DNA of 64,000 nt, from positions 2,796,461-2,860,460 of the forward strand of contig NZ_CH672395.1 of assembly GCF_000152985.1 (NCBI RefSeq), given 5' to 3'. Position 1 is the first letter of the stretch, and every line of letters starts with the position of its first letter. The translations under genes and the position numbers were made by a program. Shown here in pieces: positions 9,034-18,238 of the stretch. Source of the stretch: Leeuwenhoekiella blandensis MED217 (GTDB lineage: Bacteria; Bacteroidota; Bacteroidia; Flavobacteriales; Flavobacteriaceae). Under the pieces are notes generated by a model. It ran no database searches. It was not told where the DNA came from and saw nothing but the letters and a program-made list of their open reading frames with translations.

Positions 9034-10362
9034 ATGACATTTAAAGAATTAGGTCTAATTGACCCTATCCTCAAGGCTTTAGCCGATAAAGGATACACCC
9101 ACCCTACTCCAATTCAGCGACAAGCGATTCCAATACTTTTAAAAGGAAAAGATCTTCTGGGATCTGCACAGACCGGTACGGGTAAAACAGCTGCTTTTAC
9201 CATTCCTATTCTTCAACAGATTTATGACAAGGTTGGTTCAGGCAAAGGAAAGCGCAAGCTTAAAGCACTCATCGTGACGCCTACACGCGAACTCGCGATT
9301 CAAATTGAAGACAACGTAAAAGAATACAGCAAATACACAGGAATCCAAAGTACCGTGATCTTTGGCGGAGTCAAACAAGCGTCGCAGGTACAAGCGATGC
9401 GTAAGGGTGTTGATGTGCTTACCGCTACGCCGGGACGCTTATTAGACCTGGTAAAACAAGGATTTATAGATCTGGGCACTATTGAATATTTGGTGCTTGA
9501 TGAAGCCGATCAAATGCTTGATATGGGCTTTATTCACGATATTAAAAAAATACTCAAACTCGTACCGCACAAAAGGCAATCGCTTTTCTTTTCGGCCACG
9601 ATGCCTAAAGAGATCATCGATCTTTCTAAGCTTATTTTGGGCGATTTTGAAAAAGTAAGCATCGCTCCAGAAAAACCGACTGCAGAGCGCGTAGATCAGG
9701 CGGTATATTTTGTAAGTAAAAAGAATAAAGCAAAATTACTGAAGCACCTTATCGATACCGAGAAGCCCGAAACCTTGCTCGTGTTTTCGCGTACGAAACA
9801 CGGTGCCAATAAGATCGTAAAGGTGCTGGATAAAGCCGGCATTCAGGCTGCAGCCATTCACGGGAATAAGTCGCAAGCTGCGCGTCAAAAAGCGCTCAAT
9901 GCCTTTAAAGAAGGGAAGCTTCACGTACTGGTCGCTACCGATATTGCAGCACGAGGAATCGACGTTTCAGAACTTGAGCTCGTTATTCAATACGATCTGC
10001 CTAATGTGCCTGAAACGTATGTGCATCGCATTGGTCGTACCGGACGCGCTAAAGCCAGCGGTATAGCAATTTCATTCTGTGCTACAGATGAACGCGCATA
10101 TTTAAAGGATATTGAAAAGCTCATCAAGCAAAAAATACACGTGATTGAAGAACATCCGTTTTTAAGCGATGAAGCTTCAGAAGCGGGCCAGCTTGCTGCA
10201 AACAACGAGCAAGAGCAACCCAAACGCAACAACCGTAATCGCTCTAGAAACCGCAACCGTAACAGGAATCGAAACACTAATAAAAATAGCAGCAACAGAC
10301 CTAAAAAGCAAACCGCGGGAAGGCCTAACAAACGTTTCAACTCAAAACCAAAGTCAGAGTAA
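9034..10362 (+). CDS. DEAD-box ATP-dependent RNA helicase (RhlE-type)
   Basis: This is a cytoplasmic RNA helicase of 442 residues. Motifs in order: Q motif near 22-29, Walker A AQTGTGKT (45-52), PTREL, DEAD (156-159), SAT (187-189), ARGID, and HRIGRTGR (331-338). After the helicase core (about residue 375) comes a low-complexity basic tail rich in Arg and Asn, like other RhlE-type enzymes that bind RNA nonspecifically. Likely roles are ribosome assembly or RNA turnover in the cold. It is a single gene with its own promoter box and a terminator downstream. Confidence 0.95.
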   Translation: MTFKELGLIDPILKALADKGYTHPTPIQRQAIPILLKGKDLLGSAQTGTGKTAAFTIPILQQIYDKVGSGKGKRKLKALIVTPTRELAIQIEDNVKEYSKYTGIQSTVIFGGVKQASQVQAMRKGVDVLTATPGRLLDLVKQGFIDLGTIEYLVLDEADQMLDMGFIHDIKKILKLVPHKRQSLFFSATMPKEIIDLSKLILGDFEKVSIAPEKPTAERVDQAVYFVSKKNKAKLLKHLIDTEKPETLLVFSRTKHGANKIVKVLDKAGIQAAAIHGNKSQAARQKALNAFKEGKLHVLVATDIAARGIDVSELELVIQYDLPNVPETYVHRIGRTGRAKASGIAISFCATDERAYLKDIEKLIKQKIHVIEEHPFLSDEASEAGQLAANNEQEQPKRNNRNRSRNRNRNRNRNTNKNSSNRPKKQTAGRPNKRFNSKPKSE

Positions 10363-10367
10363 ACTAT

Positions 10368-10411
10368 AGGGCAAGCCTCAAAGTAGTAAACCTTTTGGCG
10401 CTGCCAATAAA
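10368..10411 (+). repeat. Intergenic element, copy 2
   Basis: This second copy begins agggcaagcct and continues through taaaccttttggcgctgccaa. It starts only 6 nt after the helicase stop codon and precedes the terminator. The small palindrome is retained with a changed centre (ttggc-gct-gccaa), so the stem is conserved while the loop varies. Confidence 0.68.
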
Positions 10412-10428
10412 CATTCGGTTTATATTTT

Positions 10429-10467
10429 AAAAAATCCGCTACGCTTAAGCTGCAGCGGATTTTTTTT
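10429..10467 (+). terminator. Intrinsic terminator after the helicase gene
   Basis: The stem aatccgct / agcggatt surrounds a 13-nt loop and is followed by an eight-T run. Confidence 0.85.
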
Positions 10468-10571
10468 AGGATCCTACCCAAAAACGCTCCACCTAAATTC
10501 TAACGATTATTTAACAGCAAATACGGTGTTTTCTGGAGTACCTTTAATCGTAAAATAAAGGATCATTTATT

Positions 10572-11057
10572 ATGAAAAAATACCTTGTATTAAGCGTTTT
10601 TGCTACAATACTCTTTACCTCTTGTGATGACACCCGCAAAGCCTTACACGATGATTATCTTGAGTTTGTGATGCACACAGATAGTCTAGAAGTGGTACAC
10701 GAGGCGATGGTGGTTTCTCACGAAGCGGTAAGAGCCGATACCCGCACCTTAAGTGAAAAATTAAAAGATGTAGAGGAGACAGATTCTGTGGCGATGGCAG
10801 ATGTTCAAAAACATCAGATGTTGCTAAAGCAGCAAAATGAAACCTTAGCAAAGCTGAAAGGAATTATTGAAAGTCACGCAGAACTCAAAGACTACTTTAT
10901 GTCAGACAGTATTTCTGTAGCACAAATGGAGCAGCAACTGCTGGATATGGAAGCCAATAACGAAGAGATCGCTGCACGTTTAAACCAGATCAAAACACAA
11001 TTGAAAACGATCGAAGCAGAACAGGAAATCTTAAAAAATCAAGAACCTGAAAATTAA
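10572..11057 (+). CDS. Coiled-coil lipoprotein
   Basis: This 161-residue lipoprotein (signal sequence ending LFTSC, Cys 18) is strongly helical after the lipobox. It has heptad-like spacing of Leu, Met, Val and Ile and many Glu, Gln and Lys residues, indicating a long coiled coil of about 120 residues. No enzymatic motif is seen. It probably acts as a periplasmic structural or stress-related protein, but the role is unknown. It is a single gene with a strong terminator just downstream. Confidence 0.75.
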   Translation: MKKYLVLSVFATILFTSCDDTRKALHDDYLEFVMHTDSLEVVHEAMVVSHEAVRADTRTLSEKLKDVEETDSVAMADVQKHQMLLKQQNETLAKLKGIIESHAELKDYFMSDSISVAQMEQQLLDMEANNEEIAARLNQIKTQLKTIEAEQEILKNQEPEN

Positions 11058-11111
11058 CTCAACCATTTTCAGAAGCATTTCAGTACACTGACACTGTTTT
11101 ATTTAAGAGAT

Positions 11112-11148
11112 AAAAGTCCGTTGAAAAACGCATTCAACGGACTTTTTT
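11112..11148 (+). terminator. Intrinsic terminator
   Basis: A 13-bp stem (aaaagtccgttga / tcaacggactttt) with a T tract follows the coiled-coil lipoprotein gene. Confidence 0.88.
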
Positions 11149-11236
11149 ATGGGTTGTACACGATTTTAAAGGCTTAGCATACAAGTTTTTAGTAACTTGA
11201 AGCACTTATTTTGTTCAATCCCAGCAGTATAAATAC

Positions 11237-13936
11237 ATGAATAAAAAATACGCTTTCGTTTTCATTATCAGTTTCTTAATTGGTGCTAAGTCCTTTGCTC
11301 AAAGTGACACCAAAGATCCCAAAGCCTGGACGCCTGAAGACATTGTTTACACCGAGTCGATGCGCGCTCCGGTATTTTCACCAGACGGAAATATGGTGGT
11401 CTGGAGTAAAAGTAAAGCGGTAAAGAAAAAAGATCGCTTTGTTGCTAATCTTTATTTGACACGTTTGGGTATTCAAGAAGACGGTAAGTTCCTTACTACG
11501 CAACTCACACAAGGCGACGAGAATGACTACAGTCCTATTTTTTCAAAAGACAGCAAGGCGCTTTATTTTTTGAGTTCGCGCGATAAAGGCAAAAAACTTT
11601 GGAAACTTAGCCTTTACGGGGGCGAAGCCGAAGAAATACATGAGTTTGATAACGGGATTTCAAGCATTCAGCTTAAAGATAGAAACACCTTATTCTTCAC
11701 CTCTAAAAATGGAAAAACGCTCTACGATGTGGAAGCCGAAGAAAAAGAAGACAATGTGCAGGTGATTGAAGATTCACTCCACTGGCAACCGAGTCATATT
11801 TATGCTTTTGATCTTAAAGACAAAAAGATCACTCGAATTACCGACAACACAAAACCCATACGTGGCTACCAACTTTCGCACGACGGAAACTGGCTGTACT
11901 ACAGCATCACCCGCAGTTTAAGTTACGGCGCCGATGCGCAGAAAGATCCCTTCAGCTATCTTGTTGACCTTAAAACAGGCGACAAAAAGCAGATCTTAAA
12001 AGACTTTGAATTTCCTATTTACAGTGTACAATTCTCTGCAGATGATAGCGGATTTTATTTCGGCACCGGATTTTCTTCAGACCCCGAATGGAATGGCGCC
12101 GGGATTATAGAATTATACTATTATGATATCGCTTCAGCAAAAGCGACTAAGGTAGATCTGGATTGGGAACTTGGTATTGGCGGCGGCTATACAGTGGCCG
12201 GGAATGACGTGATCGTTTCCCTGGCCAACAAAGCCACAATGAAGTTGGCCTATTACACCAAAAAAGGGACGAGCTGGTCGCGTTCTGAAATGGATTTTGA
12301 TGACAAGAACGAGCACGTAAGTCTCAATGCAATTGCAGACGATGCTTCAAAAATCGTTTACACCTACTCTACCGCTTCAAAACTTCCGCTGTACTTCGTT
12401 GCAGACCTTAAAAAAAATAAAGTAAGTAACGAGGAAACCTTTATCGCGCTCAATAAAAAGCTTGAAAAGAAATATATGCCGAAAAGCGAAATCATGACCT
12501 GGACGGGCTATAACGGTGATGAAGTAACCGGAATTTTATACTATCCTAACGATTATGAGGAAGGGAAAAAATATCCATTAATGCTCAATATTCATGGTGG
12601 GCCGTCAAGTCAGGATACCGACGAATGGTCGGGCAGTTGGGCATATTATCCATCGATCCTAACGCAGAAGAATATGTTTGTCTTGATGCCCAATTATCAC
12701 GGCTCAAGCAATCATGGTTTAGAATATGTCGAGGCGATCAAGGGCAATTATTACGAACCGGAGCTAGAAGATATCACCAAGGGAATCGATAAACTCGTTG
12801 CTGAAGGGAAAGTAGATCGCGATCAAATGGGAACTATGGGTTGGTCTAACGGGGCGATCCTAACGACAATGCTTACGGTCAAATATCCTGATATGTTTAA
12901 GGTCGCGGCTCCCGGTGCCGGCGATGTGAACTGGACCTCAGATTTTGGAACCTGCCAGTTTGGGGTGAGTTTTGACCAGAGTTATTTTGGCGGTGCGCCT
13001 TGGGACGATACCAACGGCAAAACCTATAACGAGAATTACCTCATCAAATCGCCACTTTTTGAGATTGAAAAAATTAAAACCCCAACCATAATTTTCCACG
13101 GAAGCGAAGACCGCGCAGTACCTCGCGATCAGGGTTGGGAGTATTACCGCGGCTTACAGCAGGTGGGCAAAACGCCGGTGAAATTTTTATGGTTCCCGGG
13201 GCAACCTCACGGTTTAGGAAAGATCACGCATCAGCTGCGCAAAATGAAAGAAGAGATCGCCTGGATCGACACCTATCTTTTTGATAAAAAACCTACAGAA
13301 AACGAAGCCTTTAAAGAGGACAGTCCGCTGGCGGAAATTTTCAAGCTTGAAGAAGCGAAACAACAGAACGGATTATATGGAGTTTTAAATAAAGGAATAC
13401 TGATTCCCGAAACCGTTCAGGTGAAAGAAGATTCCATCAGTTTAGGTCGTTTTGAAGTTACTAATGCACAGTTTAAGACATTCAAAGAAGCTTTCTCTTT
13501 TGATGCCGGAAAAGACAATTATCCGGCTGTAGTTTCCAAAACAGAAGCCGAAGACTATGTAACTTGGCTTTCAGCACAAACCGGAAAAACCTATCGCCTT
13601 CCCAATGCTAAAGAAGCTGAAAAACTTCAGCAAAAAGCAGCCGAAAGCGCCAAAGGACAAAACAACCTGAATACTTGGGCAGGATACGATCTTACCGCTG
13701 ATGATGCTGCGATGCTAAGTCAAAAAGTAAACAGTTTAACCTATTCTCTTTTAAAGCCGGTGGGTTCTAATAAAAGTGTAAAAGTTGGCGAAGCAATACT
13801 CTATGATTTGGGAGGAAATGTTGCCGAATACAGCAACACAGGAACTTATGATTATAGTGCGTATGATTTCGCAGATCCTTACGATCAAAAACCCGTAAAG
13901 AGTGAACACGTAGGCTTTAGAGTAGTAAAAGAATAA
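11237..13936 (+). CDS. Secreted S9 peptidase fused to a SUMF1/FGE-like domain
   Basis: This 899-residue exported protein combines an S9 (prolyl oligopeptidase/DPP4-like) serine peptidase with a C-terminal formylglycine-enzyme-like domain. A signal peptide ends at SFAQ (about 22). A beta-propeller of WD40-like (PD40) repeats spans about 40-400. The alpha/beta-hydrolase domain (about 415-685) has catalytic S537 in GWSNG, D625 in GSEDRAV and H658 in QPHGLG. From about 718 onward, signatures of the sulfatase-modifying-factor fold appear: GRFEVTNAQFKTF, AEDYVTWLSAQTGKTYRLP, LGGNVAEY and HVGFRVVKE. The Cys residues of true formylglycine-generating enzymes are not evident, so the domain is probably a binding module. 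The tricorn gene follows after 33 nt, suggesting an operon for extracellular peptide breakdown. Confidence 0.93.
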   Translation: MNKKYAFVFIISFLIGAKSFAQSDTKDPKAWTPEDIVYTESMRAPVFSPDGNMVVWSKSKAVKKKDRFVANLYLTRLGIQEDGKFLTTQLTQGDENDYSPIFSKDSKALYFLSSRDKGKKLWKLSLYGGEAEEIHEFDNGISSIQLKDRNTLFFTSKNGKTLYDVEAEEKEDNVQVIEDSLHWQPSHIYAFDLKDKKITRITDNTKPIRGYQLSHDGNWLYYSITRSLSYGADAQKDPFSYLVDLKTGDKKQILKDFEFPIYSVQFSADDSGFYFGTGFSSDPEWNGAGIIELYYYDIASAKATKVDLDWELGIGGGYTVAGNDVIVSLANKATMKLAYYTKKGTSWSRSEMDFDDKNEHVSLNAIADDASKIVYTYSTASKLPLYFVADLKKNKVSNEETFIALNKKLEKKYMPKSEIMTWTGYNGDEVTGILYYPNDYEEGKKYPLMLNIHGGPSSQDTDEWSGSWAYYPSILTQKNMFVLMPNYHGSSNHGLEYVEAIKGNYYEPELEDITKGIDKLVAEGKVDRDQMGTMGWSNGAILTTMLTVKYPDMFKVAAPGAGDVNWTSDFGTCQFGVSFDQSYFGGAPWDDTNGKTYNENYLIKSPLFEIEKIKTPTIIFHGSEDRAVPRDQGWEYYRGLQQVGKTPVKFLWFPGQPHGLGKITHQLRKMKEEIAWIDTYLFDKKPTENEAFKEDSPLAEIFKLEEAKQQNGLYGVLNKGILIPETVQVKEDSISLGRFEVTNAQFKTFKEAFSFDAGKDNYPAVVSKTEAEDYVTWLSAQTGKTYRLPNAKEAEKLQQKAAESAKGQNNLNTWAGYDLTADDAAMLSQKVNSLTYSLLKPVGSNKSVKVGEAILYDLGGNVAEYSNTGTYDYSAYDFADPYDQKPVKSEHVGFRVVKE

Positions 13937-13969
13937 TCAATCCAGAATTTTTAGAAAATCAGTCAAAAT

Positions 13970-16900
13970 ATGAAAATCAATAATCACATGTTAAGCCTTA
14001 TTGCAGCTACGCTTTCTGTTACCGCAATGGCACAAATCAATCAGACCGACACCCGACTTATGGATGCGCCGGCAATTAGCAACACGCATATCGCATTTAT
14101 CTATGCCGAAGATCTCTGGGTGGCCAATCGCGATGGTTCACAACCCCGCAGATTGACTATTGATGAAGGTGTAGAATCAAATCCCATATTCTCACCAGAC
14201 GGAAAAACCATCGCCTTCAGTGCAGAGTATGATGGCAATATGGATATTTTCAGCGTGCCGGTAACCGGTGGTGTTCCTACCCGCTTGACCTTCCACCCTT
14301 ATCCGGATATTGCGCGTGATTTTACGCCAGACGGAAAAAGTGTAGTTTTCGCCTCGCAGCGTACCTTGTTTACCAATCGCTATACTTCGTTGTTTACGGT
14401 GCCTTTGAGTGGTGGCCCGGTTTCCGAATTGGAGATCCCAAATGCATATTGGGCGAGTTATTCTGAAGATGGAAAATACATCGCATATACGCCAATTCCT
14501 GATCGTTTCAACCAATGGAAACATTACCGTGGCGGAACACAAACCCGTATTTACATCTACGACACCGCAACCCAAGAAGTGGTAGAAATCCCAAAACCGG
14601 CAGCAGGAAGCAACGATGCGCAACCCGAATTTATAGGAAATAGCGTGTATTTTAGAAGCGATCGCGATGGTGAATTCAACCTCTATGCCTATGATCTGGC
14701 TTCAAAACAAGTGAGTAAGTTGACCGACTTTAAAGATTTTGGTCTGGAAGATTTAGAAGCAAGCAGCGATGGGATGCTGATTTTAGAGCAAGCCGGATAC
14801 TTGCACACCTTTAATCCTTCAACCAAGCAGCTTACCAACCTTAAAATCGGTATCGCAACTGATTTATTAGAGCTACGTCCACGCTTTGTAAGCGGGAGTT
14901 ATTACGTGCGTAGCGGTGGTATTTCACCTTCAGGAGCGCGTGTGGTGGCCGATTTTAGAGGAGAAATTGTAACGCTTCCTTCAGAAAAAGGAGATATGGT
15001 GAATCTCACTCAAACTCCCGGAGTTCACGAGACTTTCCCAGCATGGTCGCCAGACAGCAAGCATATTGCTTATTTTTCTGATGCCAGCGGCGAGTATGCG
15101 CTGCATATAAAAGATCAAAACAGCACCGATGCTGCCAAAGCGATCGCTCTTGATGGCACCGGATTTTATGCGCACCTACACTGGTCTCCCGATAGTGAAA
15201 AAATCGCTTATGTAGATAACGGTAGAAACCTATACATCACCACGGTAGCAACAGGAAAAACCCAAAAAGTAGCTCAGGATGTATTATATCAACCTGGCGA
15301 GTACCGGGATTTATTCGGAAGCTGGTCTGCTGATGGAAATTGGCTCGCCTACACCTTGATCACCAATACCAACTTTGAACAGGCGTATGTGTATTCGCTT
15401 AGCGAAAACAAATCTTATCCTATTTCTGACGGCCTGTCTAACGTGACCGAACCTACCTTTGACCCTAGCGGAAAGTACCTGTATCTCACCGCTTCTACCG
15501 ATGCCGGTCCGGTGGTGAATTGGTTTGACCAGTCTAACCAAGATATGACTTCGTCTAATGCTTTGTATTTAATCACGCTTCAAAAGGAGGTAAAATCGCC
15601 TTTTGCCAAGGAAAATGATGTTGAAAAAATCGCCGAAGCTGAAGAAGAACAAAAGGAAGATAAGAAAGAAGAAGGTGTACCGACTTTAAAAATTGACTGG
15701 GACGGTATTATGGATCGTATGGTTTCGGTCCCGGTAGGCACTGGGAATTTTATGTCGCTTGCTGCTCCTAAAGAAGGGATGCTGTATTACATTTCGTATC
15801 CGTCCTATGATGCTCCTGCAATGCTACATCTGTACAATTTAGGCGAACAAAAAGACGAAGAACTCTTTGAAGTGGATGCTTTTGAAATTTCTGCGAACGG
15901 AGAGAAAATGTTTTATTACGCTAATGGAAGCTGGTTTGTTTCTGACACCGGGAAAAAATCAGATTTAGGTCCGTTGGCTTTTGATGCGATCAAGGTTAAG
16001 ATCGACCCTAAACAAGAATGGGAAAACATATTTAATGAAGCCTGGCGCGTAAACCGCGATTACTTCTACGACCCGGGAATGCACGGTGTAGACTGGGATG
16101 CGATGAAAGAAAAATACAGCGTATTCCTTCCTGATGTTCCTGCAAAAAGTGATCTCTACCGCGTGATGAGTTGGATGTTTGCCGAGCTTTCAGTTGGGCA
16201 TCATCGCTTTGATTACCGAGGCGATTCTCGCGTAGAAAAAGAGAACATCAACGGTGGCTTACTGGGTGCTGATTTTGAGATCAAGAACAACCGTTACCAG
16301 ATCACTAAAATCTACGGTGGTCTCAATTGGAATCCAGATCTGCGTTCCCCACTTACCGAACCCGGTGTAAATGCCAGCGAAGGCGATTATATCATTAAGG
16401 TAAACGGAAAAGAAGTAACCGGTGAAGATAACCTCTACCGCTTTTTTGAAAATAAAGCCGGAGCTATTGTGACCCTTACCTTGTCTAGCAATGCCAATGG
16501 AAGCAACGCCCATAACGAAGAAGTAACCACGATCGCTTCAGAACGTGCGTTGCGCAATCGCGATTGGGTAGAAGGCAACATTAAGAAAGTGAACGAAGCC
16601 ACAGACGGCCAGGTAGCTTATGTCTATGTACCGAATACAGCAACAGCGGGCCACGAGTATTTTAAACGCTATTTCTATCCGCAGGCAGATAAAAAGGCCA
16701 TCATTGTTGATGAGCGCTTTAATGGTGGTGGTCAACTGGCAGATTATGTGATCGACCTGTTAAACAAACCGATGCAGAGTTATTGGAATTTCAGATATGG
16801 TAAGGATATGAAAGCACCAAGCGCTTCTATTCAGGGACCTAAGGTGATGCTTATTGATGAAACGGCAGGTTCAGGAGGAGATTATTTACCCTATTTATTC

Positions 16901-17212
16901 CGAAGAAATAACTTGGGAACGCTGGTAGGAAAACGCACCTGGGGCGGACTCGTGGGAGTCTTAGGATATCCGGAATTCATTGATGGCGGTTATGTGACTG
17001 CGCCTAACGTGGCCTTTTACAATGAAGAAGGCTTCGGAATTGAAAATGTAGGAACACCACCAGATGTTGAAGTAGAGCAAACTCCAAAAGATGTCATCGC
17101 CGGTAAAGACCCACAGTTGGAAAAAGCGATCGAGATCATCTTACAACAGCTTGAAGAAAATCCGCCGAAGTCGCTTACCACTCCGGAATATCCGGATAAA
17201 ACCAAAAATTAA
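13970..17212 (+). CDS. Secreted tricorn protease homologue (S41)
   Basis: This 1080-residue exported peptidase has the tricorn layout. A signal peptide ends at AMAQ (about 22). Two WD40-like propellers with repeats of the PIFSPDGKTIAFSA type occupy about 35-650, with an acidic linker near 555-565. A core follows with helical C1, PDZ (about 765-860) and C2 protease domains. H744/H745 in LSVGHH and S968 in TAGSGGD fit the catalytic His and nucleophilic Ser of tricorn. Tricorn enzymes degrade oligopeptides; with a signal peptide this one works in the periplasm or outside. It lies in the same transcription unit as the S9 peptidase and is followed by a strong terminator. Confidence 0.93.
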   Translation: MKINNHMLSLIAATLSVTAMAQINQTDTRLMDAPAISNTHIAFIYAEDLWVANRDGSQPRRLTIDEGVESNPIFSPDGKTIAFSAEYDGNMDIFSVPVTGGVPTRLTFHPYPDIARDFTPDGKSVVFASQRTLFTNRYTSLFTVPLSGGPVSELEIPNAYWASYSEDGKYIAYTPIPDRFNQWKHYRGGTQTRIYIYDTATQEVVEIPKPAAGSNDAQPEFIGNSVYFRSDRDGEFNLYAYDLASKQVSKLTDFKDFGLEDLEASSDGMLILEQAGYLHTFNPSTKQLTNLKIGIATDLLELRPRFVSGSYYVRSGGISPSGARVVADFRGEIVTLPSEKGDMVNLTQTPGVHETFPAWSPDSKHIAYFSDASGEYALHIKDQNSTDAAKAIALDGTGFYAHLHWSPDSEKIAYVDNGRNLYITTVATGKTQKVAQDVLYQPGEYRDLFGSWSADGNWLAYTLITNTNFEQAYVYSLSENKSYPISDGLSNVTEPTFDPSGKYLYLTASTDAGPVVNWFDQSNQDMTSSNALYLITLQKEVKSPFAKENDVEKIAEAEEEQKEDKKEEGVPTLKIDWDGIMDRMVSVPVGTGNFMSLAAPKEGMLYYISYPSYDAPAMLHLYNLGEQKDEELFEVDAFEISANGEKMFYYANGSWFVSDTGKKSDLGPLAFDAIKVKIDPKQEWENIFNEAWRVNRDYFYDPGMHGVDWDAMKEKYSVFLPDVPAKSDLYRVMSWMFAELSVGHHRFDYRGDSRVEKENINGGLLGADFEIKNNRYQITKIYGGLNWNPDLRSPLTEPGVNASEGDYIIKVNGKEVTGEDNLYRFFENKAGAIVTLTLSSNANGSNAHNEEVTTIASERALRNRDWVEGNIKKVNEATDGQVAYVYVPNTATAGHEYFKRYFYPQADKKAIIVDERFNGGGQLADYVIDLLNKPMQSYWNFRYGKDMKAPSASIQGPKVMLIDETAGSGGDYLPYLFRRNNLGTLVGKRTWGGLVGVLGYPEFIDGGYVTAPNVAFYNEEGFGIENVGTPPDVEVEQTPKDVIAGKDPQLEKAIEIILQQLEENPPKSLTTPEYPDKTKN

Positions 17213-17227
17213 ATTCATGATCGAATG

Positions 17228-17268
17228 AAAAAAGTGTCTTAAACTTAAGTTTAAGACACTTTTTTTTT
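17228..17268. terminator. Terminator, near-perfect palindrome
   Basis: A 38-nt perfect inverted repeat (17228-17265, centre aaacttaagttt) with A and T tracts on both sides ends the peptidase operon. The arms meet without a spacer, so the loop is formed by the central bases. Confidence 0.85.
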
Positions 17269-17392
17269 GCTTTTCACATAAAAACCAACCTCAATTTGTA
17301 AAAGCATAAAAAACAGCCTATTGCAATAAAAATTCACTTGTACTTTCAAATTTTACATCGATTTCTTTTTATCTTAGATTTCCCAAATCATT

Positions 17393-18166
17393 ATGAAAAT
17401 GAGTAGATTATTACTTCTAATCGTACTGTGTTTTTGCAGTACGATTTCCACTCGTGCACAAGTAGGCATAGGTACTACAGATCCTAAAAATGACTTGCAT
17501 ATTGAAGGTGGCTTGCGCATAACCGATACGCCGGCGGGTGTTGATAATGATGCTTCCCAGCGCGTCCTGGCCACTGATGAAAATGGAGATGTGGTTACAG
17601 TAGATCGAGATCAAATCCTAAAAGATGTAAAGTTTCCTGAAATTGTCTTCAGTGCTAAATACGGTACTACAGATCCTTTTATTCCATTTTTTAACAGCTG
17701 TAATCCGTGCAACGCAGGCCAACAGTTACGTTTAAATTTAGTGAGTCCAAAAATTGCATACCAAAAAACCAGTGCTATCCAGGTGATAGATCCTTCCGGA
17801 ACCAACGGTGATGAATATTTTAGAATTACAGAAGACGGTTATTATACTTTTGAGATTCAAACGTCAATAACTTTGAATCAAGCCCTGAAGTATTATATCA
17901 ATTTTTATATGCAGAATAATAAAGCAGATACTACTACTGAAACTGACATTTTAAGAATATACGCCGGAATTCCGGCAGGAGGAGAACCTGCCAATCAAAA
18001 TATAGGAGCTCCCATTACCTTTAAAGATGTTAAATATTATAGTGCAGGTGATGAAGTCTATTTTGCATTTCAACCCGCTTTTTATATCAATGCTATCATC
18101 GCCAATGGAAGACCTACCGGTGCTTCCTATGCTGCGCAACTTACCGTGATGCGATTTACCGACTAA
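17393..18166 (+). CDS. Exported protein with VGIGTT N-terminal motif
   Basis: This 257-residue secreted protein has a signal peptide (about 1-23, cleavage after RAQ). The mature start contains QVGIGTTDPKNDLHIEGG, a motif common at the start of flavobacterial exported proteins, often followed by tail-fibre-like or C1q-like beta domains. The C-terminal part (about 85-257) is rich in beta strands and ends with QLTVMRFTD; a SCNPC pair near residues 101-105 could form a disulfide. I do not see the C-terminal sorting signal of the type IX secretion system. A surface adhesin-like role is possible but unproven. Confidence 0.68.
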   Translation: MKMSRLLLLIVLCFCSTISTRAQVGIGTTDPKNDLHIEGGLRITDTPAGVDNDASQRVLATDENGDVVTVDRDQILKDVKFPEIVFSAKYGTTDPFIPFFNSCNPCNAGQQLRLNLVSPKIAYQKTSAIQVIDPSGTNGDEYFRITEDGYYTFEIQTSITLNQALKYYINFYMQNNKADTTTETDILRIYAGIPAGGEPANQNIGAPITFKDVKYYSAGDEVYFAFQPAFYINAIIANGRPTGASYAAQLTVMRFTD

Positions 18167-18238
18167 TTTTGGCTGTTAGATTTAGCTTTAGAAACAATTG
18201 TGCTTATCTTTCTCATTGAAATCTAAAAATTCTGTTCA

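Noticed and set aside
9987-10481. A 164-codon minus-strand frame over the helicase gene end
   Set aside because: It is antisense to a certain gene, and its Arg/Leu-rich part is the complement of the Asn/Arg-rich helicase tail.
14192-14623. A 143-codon minus-strand frame inside the tricorn gene
   Set aside because: It is antisense to a certain gene with regular propeller repeats; no start signal or family pattern.
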